A stretch of DNA of 64,000 nt from Owenia fusiformis. Its lineage: Eukaryota; Annelida; Polychaeta; Sabellida; Oweniidae. Shown here one piece after another: positions 55,801-64,000 of this stretch; the stretch's first letter is position 1; each line of letters begins with the position of its first letter. The notes beneath the pieces were generated by a model. That model was not told the origin of the DNA. It searched no databases and saw only the letters and a list, made by a program, of their open reading frames with translations. The DNA is taken from positions 24,878,455 to 24,942,454 of the forward strand of contig CAIIXF020000002.1 in the NCBI GenBank assembly GCA_903813345.2, given 5' to 3'. The translations under genes were made by a program, and so were the position numbers.

Positions 55801-58800
55801 AGCATATTTTTGTTTTATTATTACTTGCTTCTAAACTATATTTATGTTAAAGCGACCTGTAATGCCAAATGGCGATTGGTCTTGCTTTCTTGTACTTTGT
55901 AAATTACTATGATTTAAGAATAATAAAAACATTAATAATAATAATAATAATAATTCTGACAGAATTTCAGAATCAATTTCAAATTAAGTTTATTACGTTC
56001 GAAATCCCGAATGCCCCCGGGAGAATCTCTCTTCGAAATTATAATGTCAGATAGATACAAAATAATATTGATATAACTGAAGATACTTACTTTGGCTCCC
56101 GTTTTAATTAGACGGATTGACGGAGTCAGAAAATCCGCCAAATTAAAATCGGTCAAATTTCAGTTTGGAATTTTTGTCAAATGCACTTCAGAAATTAAAC
56201 TTCCTGTCAACTGAGCATGTCATCAACATGTCATACATTATCCCAAAAGAAATACAGAAAATATCTTTAGTAAATACCCGTCCTAATGACATAAACCATG
56301 GGCTTTCAAGAGAATCTTTTGATAGCCCATGTCTAAACATAGACAAAGATTAAACTTCAGTCCTGATTCCGCCAAATTAAATTGCCGCCAATATTTGAAA
56401 TTGAGCAAATTCGTCAAATTAAGTAGCGTGAAAATAAGTGTATCTAAAGTATCTGTAAGGGGGGTGGCTCAAGGCATAAAGATTACCGGGAGATACAAAC
56501 CGGAGAAATAGATGAGATGATGAATATGTATTGTATGTTTTCCAGTTTTAATTATGTTGTTTGTTATTGGTCCTAATATGATTAGGGACCACCAATATGT
56601 ATGTGACAGTTTGAAGTTCAAAAAACGGGTAAAATTGGTTAAAGTAAATTGTATATGATAATCAGAGCCGGGATTCAGAGATACACAACTAAAATAACGA
56701 GGAATTAAAAATAGCCTATAGACTATGTAGACTGCAATCATGGACTCACTTGAAAGCCCATGCTGTAATCAAGGTAATTTAGGGATATCCCGTCTTTGAA
56801 GAAGCAAAACGCAATCAAACAGTTAATTAGTTATTGTGTGATCTAGATTACAGATCAAAGAAATCAATTCCAAGATCATTATTACTATGTATTTAGTTCG
56901 TTGTATTTTTGAAAAGGGGTACAAGAAAACTATGTATTAATATATCAAGGGCAGGGTGCTCCTGAATCTGATAGTTAAAGTGTATGCTAGTATGAGGGGC
57001 GACGTTTAAAGTAAAGCATTGTTTTAAATCCTGGGAAAATGCACTCCTCCATTTTGCAAATATTGTGTGATGCCAATGAACCCTGAAATTTGTTTTTGTT
57101 TTCGCGAGCAATCAACAAATATGTTTATGAAAATCTTGCGAGTCCAGACATATGATTCTCATTCTGTCTCAGCTTAGTGTTGATTAGATTTTATTCCCAC
57201 TCTTCCGACGTCTGTGTCTCCCTCATTTTTACCCTATATTCAGTTTCTTTTTAAACCAAATTTACAAATATCCGTTCACATATATAAATCAGTAGTTGTT
57301 TATGACAATATTATTTTTATAGATTATCAAAAATTAAGGTAGCGTATTCTGTAATTTCAACTATATGTTAGCCCCCCCCCCCATCCCCTTCGCCGACAGT
57401 ATTCGCTACGAATGACGTGATATAACGTCATAAAGCATATACGTTGACTACGAATGACGTGATATCACGTCCAAGCACAAACCCAATGTATTTTTTTGGA
57501 ATCTTGTAACCATGACAACCTATAAAATGGGACTTAAAACGTATTGATTCTGATAGAGTATATCATATGCTTTAAAATGATATATAACACTACATATTTA
57601 TGCCCATGTATATATTTAATATATTATCTCATTACCATTATATAGGAATTTTCAAAAATTCTTCAGTATTTTAGTGCTTTTTGCCCCAGTATTGAATGAG
57701 TTATAATACTGCATCCACCGGCCAATTATTCTTTCATCATTTGAGCAGTTTTCGTGTGATTTTGAACAAATATCAAATGTGACCCCACCCCTGGAATAAG
57801 TTAGCCCCCCCCCCTCGCCGACAAAGATGTCTAGTTTAAAATAATACTGTATCCCCTGGCCAATAATTCTTTCACCATTTTGAGCAGTTTTCGTGTAATT
57901 TTTGAACAAATATCAAATGTGACCTCACCCCTGGAATAATTCAAAAGTCATCCCCTTAGCAAATGCTGGATTTGGCCCTGGTACTTGTCAATGCGAAATA
58001 ATGGGTGTTGATTAGTGGAAATACCCATTTAAACAGACCTTCTTAATTTATAACAAGTTAACAATTAAGAAGCCATGTTGCGATGTACTTTTCGTGACTC
58101 AAGTCGGATATAAAGTGAAAACATACTCTTTTTGATTTGATATCCCGTATTTAGCTAAAGCAAAACATGAAATATTAACACGTGCGGTAAATTATAACTT
58201 AAATCTTTCCATATATAGCGCAAAATCTCACATAGCAATTTAATAACGACTAATTTTGTCTTGTGTCTAACCACGGCGTGCTTAGAGATTTCTAGACTCT
58301 AGTCACGCTCTGTCCACGCCAGCTCTAAGCACGTCTAAGTACGCCTAGAAATCTCTAGATACACGGAGTTCCTAGACCGACTAAGCACGTCTAGAAATTA
58401 CTAGAAATTCCACATTTGATGCAGTGCAATGTCCTTCCTAAGTCCCCGTAAAATTGAAGATAATATCCAATTGTCTTTCAAAGGGTTAGGTAATCCACAC
58501 TCTAAATGTAATAAGCGGACAATGTTGAGATATTGTTTAACTGATGAGAACTTTAACAGTTTTCCAATATATGCAATATAACGACTCAGCACTAAAGTCG
58601 TAGCTGGAACTGGTAAATACCCCATGGAGGAGCAAAACTTAAAGTTCCATTCTATGGGATATATATGTTGCCTTCGTTGAATCTGCGAATGTCATACTGC
58701 GTAGTCGTAAGACCTCTGCATCCAATTGTTGCTCAGTAGCCACTTGTGTATCTGTGGTAACAGAAAAATAAATGAAGCCAATGACATATGATTGCAAGGG

Positions 58801-61800
58801 ATAAAAGTAAACATTGACAGATTCGAGTTGAGAACCTCAGAAATACATGATTGAAATCTGAGAAGCTGACCAGGCTCATTTAGCCTGCTTATAGCATCAG
58901 GTATGTGGTTTAATTTTCCCTCAATATGAACTGCCTTGACCTCAAAATTATAATCCACTGAAATCCAAAACAACTCTCTTAAAGCCTCCATCATAATAGG
59001 CTGTCTAGAAGAACCTTTATTGATTATGACCATGGCTACTGTGCTATCCGTGTAAATTACTACTTTATGATTGGACCATGAGGGACCCCACTTTCTCGCA
59101 GCGATCAGGATCGACAACACTTCCTTATAGTTTATGTGAAGATGTTTATATTTTTCCAGGTCGTGCTCCCAGGAGGCATATATCCAGTCACCCCTGAAGA
59201 AACACCCTGCAGCTTGGTTACTTGCATCAACAGACACGTCTGTGATTGGGCATGGATTAATAAAAAATGTATTTCCATTAAAGCGTTTCAGAAAATTAAT
59301 CCACCAGGCGATATCTGCGTGGAACGATGCAGATAGTATGGATTTATGCTTAGCATGGTTGAGGGGGAGTATGCAATCAAGAATCCTCCGAAGAAATGTC
59401 CTCGCCCCTCGCACCACTTGTGATGCCCATGACATCTTGCCTGCAAGGCTTTGCAGTTGACGTTTTGAAGCCCTCTTACGATTTTTGAAACATTATTAAA
59501 TGAAGTATTTCCTCTAGTTTCCTTGGTGGTAATGATAAAGTTCCATTAACTGTGTTAATTAAGACGCCCAGATAAGTTAATTCCTGGCTAGGCCCCTCAA
59601 TTTTCTTCCAGCTAATTGCGAATCCCAAATTACGTAATAAGGATATTGCAATGTCCATATGAGATATACACTGCTCTTTAGTTTCTGCTACTATACAGAA
59701 ATCATCTAAATATGCAACGGAATTAATGCCTCTGGCAAAAAGCATTCGCTTCACACTTGAGTAAGTCTATGAAAAATAGATGGAGCTCTTCTGCTTCCAA
59801 AACATAGTCTTGTGTCATACATATATGTGGCCTCTGTTTGACCAGAAAATGTCCACTTTAAGCCTGTTGCTTGGTAATTAGTGTCCTTGATCTTAACAGA
59901 CCTGTAAGCACTATGTAAATCAATTTTCCCCAAGTAGCAATTTGGGGTAATAAGGTCAACCACATTGTCCACAGATTGATAGACTACTTTATCAATTGAG
60001 CAGTAGTCATTAAGAGCCTCTCCATGAGGCATGCTGGCATCATGAATCAGTCTTATGTCATTACTGTCTGGTTTCTTGATTGATCCCAAGGCACTAATGA
60101 TCTTAGGTCTGCATTTCTCAGAAGATATCTTATAACGACCCTCTTCAAGTTCTATTAAAATTTGCCTCTCGACTTTTAAACGATTTTCAGGTCCAGTAGC
60201 AGACCTATAGTTATCAGTCTCTGCTGGTGTCAGTTTCACATCACTGTCAATAATAGAGAATCCAAATGAGATACCATCTAATAAATAATCCTTATCAGGA
60301 TCATTAGTATAATTCAGTTCCTGTTCCCACACATGGGGAATTAAGCATGCTTCATTAAGAGGGGGTCTAGGAAGCACTCCTTGTGTGGTCCCTAGGGTGT
60401 CAGTAAGTACATTTGAGGGGTAAATTAGTTTTTTCCATGCATGTGTCTGACATGATTCTCCTTGAAGCATATAGAACACATGTGTTCATATTTACAAGGG
60501 GAAAAGGTGCATTCACCCTTGTTATACAATCCACACAATGGTTTGCCTGTGGGTGATATATATACTGTGGGAGGTTTCTTTGCCTTCTCCTGGGGCAAGC
60601 TTTTAGTGGTGAGTTTCCCCGCATCCTTTGCAGCTAGCACACTTTTATATTTGAGCTCTGTTTTGAGGCTCGGCACATCCACACCCCATCTGAATTTATG
60701 TTGGGCTTGCAGGTAACGATACTCATTGTCGTATCTGAGGACCGATATCCATGAAAACATCTGACCAAATTGAGATATTTTTGCCATATAAGCAAGATAA
60801 TCTATGACAGAACCCGTTAATTTTCCTGTTTCCATCATATGGGCAAGGATCCGAACTGATGCTAGGCACCATTGGTGGGGTGTAATATCCTCTAATTTTG
60901 GTTTTGTCGAACCAGATCGCTTCAAGATGAGGAAGGTCCCTCCCGTTTCATTGATTATAGATTCCTCACATGCCTCTTGTATAGGTGTATTATTAATCCA
61001 ATCCCCGATGAAACAGGGCTTCTCACCTTTATCTAATTTTAAGCTTAGATGTTGATCAAAGCCTGGGGGGAGGGGGGGGAGGTGTAGAGGATGCTCCAAT
61101 TCCTGGCACGTTTGCCTCTCTAGCAATAAGCTCCTGGAGTGCTGCTCCAACTTGATGATTAGGGTCATCGTCCTGACCCTGGGGAACATTGGGATGTTCT
61201 CCATTCTGAACCTCTGTAGGGCCATGTAAATTAGATAGCTCTCGTAAGCAATTATCTAACAGGCGTGCTTGTCCAAGGGGTTTAATTTTTAGAGTTTTGA
61301 TATCCTCTGGTAACATTGTTTTCAAGGCAAGGATGGAATTTGAAACCATTTGCATTTAAGACTTCCATGGTTTCCTCTTTCACGTTCCATTTTTCTAGCA
61401 CTGTTCTACATTCTTCATCCATACTTTACTGTTAAACTATATATTCACTATATATATTTTAAAAACTTCAAAGAAAAAGCTAGCGCATATTACTGCCTAA
61501 TGCTACATGTAAGCTGCTAAGAGACTGACTGACTGCTAGACTGGAGTGACCATGTGACCTGATGAATAACTCACATAGCCATCAGTACATTAGCATAAGT
61601 AAATAAACAAGCCCAAATGTCCACATTATTTAAATGAAGATACTGACATATCTCAGAATTAAAAGAATATTATGATTGTTGGACATAATGTTTTTCAGGT
61701 ATAGGATATAGCATGGTATCCATTGGATTCGTGTCGAACATTTACTACAACGTAATTGTAGCCTGGGTAGTCTATTTCCTCTTTGCTTCGTTTACTTGGA

Positions 61801-61859
61801 CGCTTCCATGGAGTACATGTGATAACTCATGGAACACGCCTCAATGTAGCTCAATACAG
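34764..61859 (+). CDS. SLC6 transporter copy B, exons 1-4 (continues past window end)
   Basis: Head-to-tail duplicate of copy A. Exons 34764-34851, 44663-44755, 47280-47411 and 61699-61859 match A exons 1-4 in length (88, 93, 132, 161), phase and splice sites, and none has a stop. The protein differs by few residues: S/T in TM1, I/M, P/S and I/M in TM2, and A/S, V/I and A/S in TM3. TM1 and TM3 signature residues are intact, so function is plausible, though its introns have grown to 9.8 and 14.3 kb by insertions. Sequence at 63905-64000 aligns with 14706-14805 of copy A, so exon 5 should begin about 34 bases past the window end. Whether the rest is intact cannot be seen. Confidence 0.9.
35077..36110. 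mobile_element. 1,034-bp mariner-like fold-back MITE inside the LINE
   Basis: Ends CAAGGGGCGATCCATATATT and its complement, with TA at 35075-35076 and 36111-36112. Arms over 200 bases pair (CCTGCCTACCC..GGTTACCATAGCAACC against the left arm). Confidence 0.88.
36177..37540 (-). pseudogene. Non-LTR reverse transcriptase remnant
   Basis: Minus-strand frames in order: 37112-37510 with [16 protein letters not shown], the catalytic box [13 protein letters not shown] and [10 protein letters not shown] (RT motifs through the palm and thumb); 36830-37018 with [13 protein letters not shown] (post-RT region); and 36177-36440 with NLRDTL, a stop, then VCPHFAKAR (the C-terminal Cys-His region). Frames are broken by at least two shifts and one stop, and the N-terminal part including endonuclease is absent. 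Family resemblance is to CR1/L2/jockey-type LINEs; I cannot pick one. Confidence 0.85.
37565..38053 (+). other. Intron 1 of copy B, part homologous to copy A
   Basis: Aligns with 5300-5613 and 6248-6478 of copy A and carries the empty site of the copy A MITE. Confidence 0.7.
39048..39124 (-). repeat. tRNA-like segment in the left arm (mirror of 43589-43665)
   Basis: Reverse copy of the right-arm segment with the same B box and an A box with one change (CTCATGG for CTAATGG). Confidence 0.5.
39230..39290 (+). repeat. Second tRNA-like segment, facing the first, in the left arm
   Basis: GGTTCGTATCC matches a B box/T-arm, and TGGCGCTAGTG ~33 bases before it is an A box with one mismatch. It points inward while the 39048-39124 segment points outward. 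The mirror copy is at about 43430-43492 (-). Confidence 0.4.
39393..43318. other. Middle of the 6.6-kb element
   Basis: AT-rich and non-coding. Includes a TCA trinucleotide run (~40133-40158) and nested inverted pairs built on AGAGAATTTTCGTTATAAGT and on CCTGACACGTTCGGGCATCC/GGACGCCCAAACGTGTCAGG. Confidence 0.6.
43589..43665 (+). repeat. tRNA-like segment (pol III A and B boxes) in the right arm
   Basis: TGGCCTAATGG fits the A-box consensus and GATCGAGAC at 43645-43653 fits the B box, at tRNA-like spacing. A possible CCTGG/CTAGG anticodon-type stem lies between with an over-long loop, so this is a SINE-like head rather than a working tRNA gene. Confidence 0.5.
44663..44755 (+). CDS. Copy B exon 2: TM1
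   Basis: Encodes [19 protein letters not shown] and onward. Its acceptor AG lies immediately beyond the target duplication of the 6.6-kb element. Confidence 0.95.
46261..46486. repeat. B-specific insertion 1, ~225 bp
   Basis: Holds GATATTGGTTCTC..ATTGGAGGGGGAGGGGGATG and ends GGCATTTGTGCTTATATTCAG. Related to the end of insertion 2; absent from copy A. Confidence 0.7.
46543..47012. repeat. B-specific insertion 2, ~470 bp, same family as insertion 1
   Basis: Its last ~215 bases (46797-47012) match insertion 1; the first ~250 are extra. A shared right end with different left ends suggests 5'-truncated copies of one retroposon. The family is unidentified. Confidence 0.6.
47280..47411 (+). CDS. 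Copy B exon 3: TM2
   Basis: Encodes [20 protein letters not shown] and the rest of TM2, split Gly codons at both ends as in copy A. Confidence 0.95.
48050..48240 (-). repeat. Retrotransposon internal repeat A2
   Basis: Direct copy of 61473-61663, flanked on both sides by B-type sequence (47762-47785 and 48241-48264). Confidence 0.9.
48260..48859 (-). pseudogene. Tyrosine recombinase, catalytic part, broken
   Basis: Shows [20 protein letters not shown], the first catalytic Arg in [14 protein letters not shown], an [11 protein letters not shown] strand region and the His-x-x-Arg box ACHSFRRG. The frame is lost in the G/C run right after that box (~48345), and a stop follows in the correct frame before the GDWKSD-type motif. 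The expected terminal Tyr lies beyond those breaks. Confidence 0.85.
49825..49970. repeat. Inverted pair inside the 9.55-kb insert
   Basis: ACTGTTTTTCATACATTA and CACAATATACAGGTAAA are answered by TACCTGTATATTGTGATG and GTATGAAAAACAGT; arms ~45 bases, loop ~60. Confidence 0.8.
50330..54280. repeat. Hierarchical minisatellite (~4 kb)
   Basis: The basic 21-base word is CAAGGCAGCATTCTCAAACTA, in one to three copies. It is followed by ACAAGGCGGCACTTGCAAAC, ATAATGTAACTCATATATAG, TGTTCTAAGCATAAATTGAA and CCTCAAGGCAGAG..GTATAAC. These join into composite units of about 110-210 bases, themselves repeated more than twenty times. Some blocks of several hundred bases recur almost unchanged (e.g. 50820-51300 and 52095-52560). 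Minus-strand frames up to 92 codons read as heptapeptide PCSLRML repeats. Confidence 0.95.
54285..57350. other. Right half of the 9.55-kb insert
   Basis: No gene recognised. Contains a GGGTTAAGGG-like purine-rich stretch (55255-55510) and a TAA/ATT trinucleotide run (~55932-55955). ATAAACCATGGGCTTTCAAG at ~56290 is answered by CTTGAAAGCCCATG at ~56750, a ~470-base inverted pair. Confidence 0.4.
57370..57960. repeat. Direct repeats with C-runs and AATGACGTGATAT words
   Basis: CTACGAATGACGTGATATAACGTC and CTACGAATGACGTGATATCACGTC-like words occur at ~57408 and ~57448. Two ~130-base copies share TTTCAYCAT..TTGAGCAGTTTTCGTGT and ACAAATATCAAATGTGACC (57715-57790, 57850-57935), each next to a TTAGCCCCCCCCC run. 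Confidence 0.7.
58413..58690 (-). pseudogene. Tyrosine recombinase, N-terminal part
   Basis: Begins [13 protein letters not shown], shifts frame near 58650, then continues [18 protein letters not shown] and [19 protein letters not shown] to DIALHQ. This is the core-binding half of a DIRS-like recombinase, interrupted by the 9.55-kb insert. Confidence 0.75.
58692..59475 (-). pseudogene. Retrotransposon RNase H region
   Basis: Follows the RT after a one-base shift near 59476. Shows [19 protein letters not shown] (connection), then [15 protein letters not shown] (first catalytic Asp), [11 protein letters not shown] (Glu), [13 protein letters not shown] (Asp) and [13 protein letters not shown] (last Asp), as in RNase H of this class. 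Confidence 0.85.
59476..60479 (-). pseudogene. Retrotransposon reverse transcriptase, frameshifted
   Basis: Frame 59751-60479 carries [33 protein letters not shown] and [15 protein letters not shown], then a stop. The next frame, 59476-59754, continues with KRMLFARG, the catalytic AYLDDFCIV and LTYLGVLIN. One indel at ~59755 separates them. DIRS/Ngaro-type RT motifs in the usual order (fingers, palm). Confidence 0.85.
60425..61422 (-). pseudogene. Retrotransposon gag-like frame, broken
   Basis: A start at 61422 ([13 protein letters not shown]) leads through segments in three frames to 60425. One shift lies near 61345. Another lies at the C-run (G-run on the plus strand, 61063-61080), where a PPPPPP stretch loses frame. 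The end holds [20 protein letters not shown] and [13 protein letters not shown], the Cys/His knuckle region seen in gag proteins of DIRS-like elements. It overlaps the start of the pol frame by ~55 bases. Confidence 0.7.
61473..61663 (-). repeat. Retrotransposon terminal repeat A1
   Basis: 191 bases identical or nearly so to 48050-48240; direct orientation. Contains CTGACTGACTGC. Confidence 0.9.
61699..61859 (+). CDS. Copy B exon 4: TM3
   Basis: Encodes [31 protein letters not shown] and the loop cysteines. The donor is GTAAAT. Confidence 0.95.
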
Positions 61860-62448
61860 GTAAATAATGTTCTTTCGAACATGACTGTATTAATGCCTTC
61901 CATAAACGGTGATCTAAGTCAACATTTCACCCGGGGTATATTTGCGAACCATACCCCTGGTAATACAAGTAATGTGTGACATCACAACGGCTAACCGTAG
62001 TATTGGCGGCCTTAATGAATATTCGAACATAACTGTATTCATGCCTTCTATAAACTGTGAACAAAGTCAATGCTTCAGCTGGGTTATATTCGAGATCAAT
62101 TCACCGGCTCTGTACTAAGTGTTTCGTTCAGTGCACTCATTGGTCAGTTTAGGCCGTTCCGTTCTTTTCGCATCCCCCTCTCGTCTGCAAAATTCAAAAT
62201 AGCAGGGAGAAATTGTCCAGAGCCAAAATTTTCTGTCGGAGCAATTGTAAACTGTAATATCAATAATTTCAGTAATTATCAATGTAGTAGACATGCGTGA
62301 AACCTATGAAATATGCCGAAATGTCAATAAAATACTTAAGTCGGGGTCAGGAGGTAAGTAAACAAATTGGAACAGCCAAACGCTCAACCGGAAGTAGAAA
62401 TAAAAAAAGTGGAAATGAACATCGAAATTGACGATCTTGCAATATTCT

Positions 62449-63055
62449 GGTGAGTTTTCATGTTCGAATCGTAATATTGACCTCAGAGCAGGGCTACTAG
62501 TTTCGAATACACATTAGGTCTAGGCACAAATGCTTTCGAACCCTTCACTTCCTTCGGTCGTTCGTGGTACAGGAAACATTTGTGCCTAGACCCTGCGGGG
62601 TGTATTCGAAACTAGTAGCCCTGCTCTTCGGTCTATATTTCTTAATTCAAAACATTTTGGTGAGTTTTCATGTTCGAATCGTAATATAGACCTTAGAGTA
62701 GGTGTAATATCGTTGAATAAACACCCTGGGGCTAGGCACAAAAGCTTTCGAACCCGTCACTCCCTTCGGTCGTTCGGGTTACAGTAAACGTTTGTACCTA
62801 GACCCTGCGGGGTGTATTCGAAACTAGTAGCCCTGCTCTTCGGTCTATATTTCCTAATTCAAAACATTTTGGTGAGTTTTCATGTTCGAATCGTAATATA
62901 GACCTCAGAGTAGGTGTAATATAGTGGAATACACACCATGGGGCTAGGCACAAAAAACTTCGAACCCGTCACTCCCTTCGGTCGTTCGGGTTACAGAAAA
63001 CATGTGTGCCTAGACATGCGGGGTGTATTCGACGATATTACCCCTATTCTTCGGT
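62449..63055. repeat. Three tandem ~211-bp fold-back units in intron 4 of copy B
   Basis: GGTGAGTTTTCATGTTCGAA starts units at 62449, 62659 and 62871. Each folds on itself: CTAGGCACAAA faces TTTGTGCCTAG, around a CCCTTCGGTCGTTCGGG core. Related single module at 14220-14470 in copy A. Confidence 0.85.
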
Positions 63056-63237
63056 GTATATTTCTTAATTTTACCTCACCAACATTCTACTCAACATATC
63101 CATTTATAGAAATATTCTATACCTTAATCAGATAAAATGCTCCGATATAAACTAAAGTATAGCCAAATGAATTTGTGATTCAGTAATTTTTCCTCAGTTG
63201 GTGTAATTATTAAAACTTCAACAGTTCGATCAAACTT

Positions 63238-63905
63238 TAAAGAACATGCAGCAAGGGATGTGTGATACAGGCTGATCTCGAATCGCTCTGCATGAATGAT
63301 CGTATTATTCGCGGGCGCAGCTTGACCTGCGTACCAATAGACTGTAAACGTGTACGTGTGACGTGCATAACCTGCTACATTATGTACACACACAAGAAAG
63401 ATGGTACCACAAAAGATCTCTTCTACACTATACAGAAGGACCTGACGGATGTACGATACACGTCATGGTGTACCTTTGGGTCTGTAATACAGATTTCTTT
63501 TCGAGAAGTAGCAGCGCAGTGATTTAATAGTTACGTGAGCCGTAGAGGGACTCGGCCAGGATTAACCCTAAAGAGCCTCTGACCCTCATGCTATGGACCT
63601 CCTGCATGCAGAACAGAACAGTATTCAATGCTGAGAAAGAAACATCTACCAACTGACAAAGCACCAACGAGGAGTTATTCTAATACCAGTATCTTTACAG
63701 TAGGCCAGTACCATCTATGGCAACCGTTAGAGATACAGGTGGAGGTTTAACCTCTGCTGGGGGGCACCTTCCAGATAATAATCGGATATAGTCGGAGCAT
63801 GGGCAAAGTCCCATTGCATAGAAATCCGAGGAAGGGAGACTACTGATGATGTATCTCGGTAGCCAGTATTGATGAGCATCTTGTGTTTTATTTATGAACT
63901 TTCAT
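63238..63905. mobile_element. ~670-bp insertion of unknown type in intron 4 of copy B
   Basis: Copy A is continuous here (AACAGTTCGATCAAAAATTA..CTTTCAGATTC). The insert has a balanced GC content unlike the intron, a stop-poor 86-codon frame (63262-63522) and no recognised motif. Possible truncated retroposon. Confidence 0.5.
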
Positions 63906-64000
63906 TATCTTTCAGATCCTTCTCTGTCAAAATATTCCAGGAAGCAATAACCTGAACAAGCAATGTCAATTTATCGACCAAGATCTTTTTGCATGCCGTC
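63906..64000 (+). other. End of window: intron 4 of copy B just before exon 5
   Basis: Aligns with 14706-14805 of copy A. Confidence 0.8.

Larger units (their letters stand above)
48860..58412. mobile_element. 9.55-kb insert of unknown class inside the recombinase gene
   Basis: Left end TGGAATTCC and right end GAAATTCCA are short inverted repeats. The first ~220 bases hold many CTTGACACGYC, TTGGCACGC and TTTGCACGC words. The last ~150 hold TAAGCACGTCTA, AAGTACGCCTAG and CTAGAAATCTCTAG words: sub-terminal repeats at both ends. No transposase frame was found. A target duplication is not clear. The ~4-kb minisatellite lies inside. Sub-terminal repeats are known for hAT, CACTA and related DNA transposons; class remains open. 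Confidence 0.6.
47761..61663 (-). mobile_element. Tyrosine-recombinase retrotransposon (DIRS/Ngaro type), split by a 9.55-kb insert
   Basis: Lies in intron 3 of copy B. Copy A has the empty site (TTTTTTAAAAGAATATT near 13970). Read on the minus strand: left repeat A1 (61473-61663), gag, reverse transcriptase, RNase H, tyrosine recombinase, then B1 (48241-48264), A2 (48050-48240) and B2 ending at 47762. A1 and A2 are 191-base direct repeats; B is TAATATAAACAAATAAACC plus AGGGT, seen at both places. This split-direct-repeat order is known for Ngaro- and PAT-type elements, as is insertion without a clear target duplication. All coding parts carry frameshifts, so this copy is inactive. The 9,553-base insert at 48860-58412 sits inside the recombinase. 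Confidence 0.88.

Overview
This window looks like an AT-rich invertebrate nuclear genome. It has short coding exons with GT-AG introns, metazoan-type SLC6 transporter genes, and introns loaded with inverted-repeat DNA elements, a LINE and a tyrosine-recombinase (DIRS/Ngaro-type) retrotransposon. I cannot name the species. No bacterial features (operons, CRISPR arrays, origins) were seen.

Layout. (1) 232-2273 (+): last five exons, or all, of a small unrecognised gene. (2) 2581-4930: three minisatellite-like blocks. (3) 5069-23324 (+): a complete 15-exon SLC6 gene, copy A, 631 codons, closest in motifs to glycine transporters. All splice phases agree. (4) 26792-29599 (-): five 3' exons of a single-pass membrane protein that resembles the C-terminus of the alpha2-delta/CACHD1 family. 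(5) 34764 to beyond 64000 (+): copy B of the SLC6 gene. Exons 1-4 are in the window and the sequence ends about 34 bases before the expected exon 5. A and B are head-to-tail duplicates 29.7 kb apart.

Because introns of A and B are homologous, each serves as the empty site for insertions in the other. This dates the insertions as post-duplication and defines their ends. Copy A carries a 634-bp MITE in intron 1 (8-bp TSD) and a 5.06-kb fold-back element in intron 2 (TTA TSD). Copy B carries three larger insertions. The first is a LINE fragment in intron 1. The second is a 6.6-kb element with two 1.34-kb mirrored arms, landing exactly at the intron 1/exon 2 acceptor. The third is a ~13.9-kb tyrosine-recombinase retrotransposon in intron 3, itself split by a 9.55-kb insertion that contains ~4 kb of hierarchical minisatellite. 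Several further ~0.7-1.8-kb fold-back elements, four with TA-flanked or near-TA mariner-like ends, lie between and inside the genes.

The transporters would move a small amino-acid-like substrate with Na+ and Cl-. Nothing in the sequence links them functionally to the antisense alpha2-delta-like gene between them. The most unusual observations are the splice-site-restoring insertion of the mirrored-arm element with pol III-like tRNA heads, the nested 9.55-kb insert, and the 79-bp near-perfect palindrome in a 166-bp intron of copy A.
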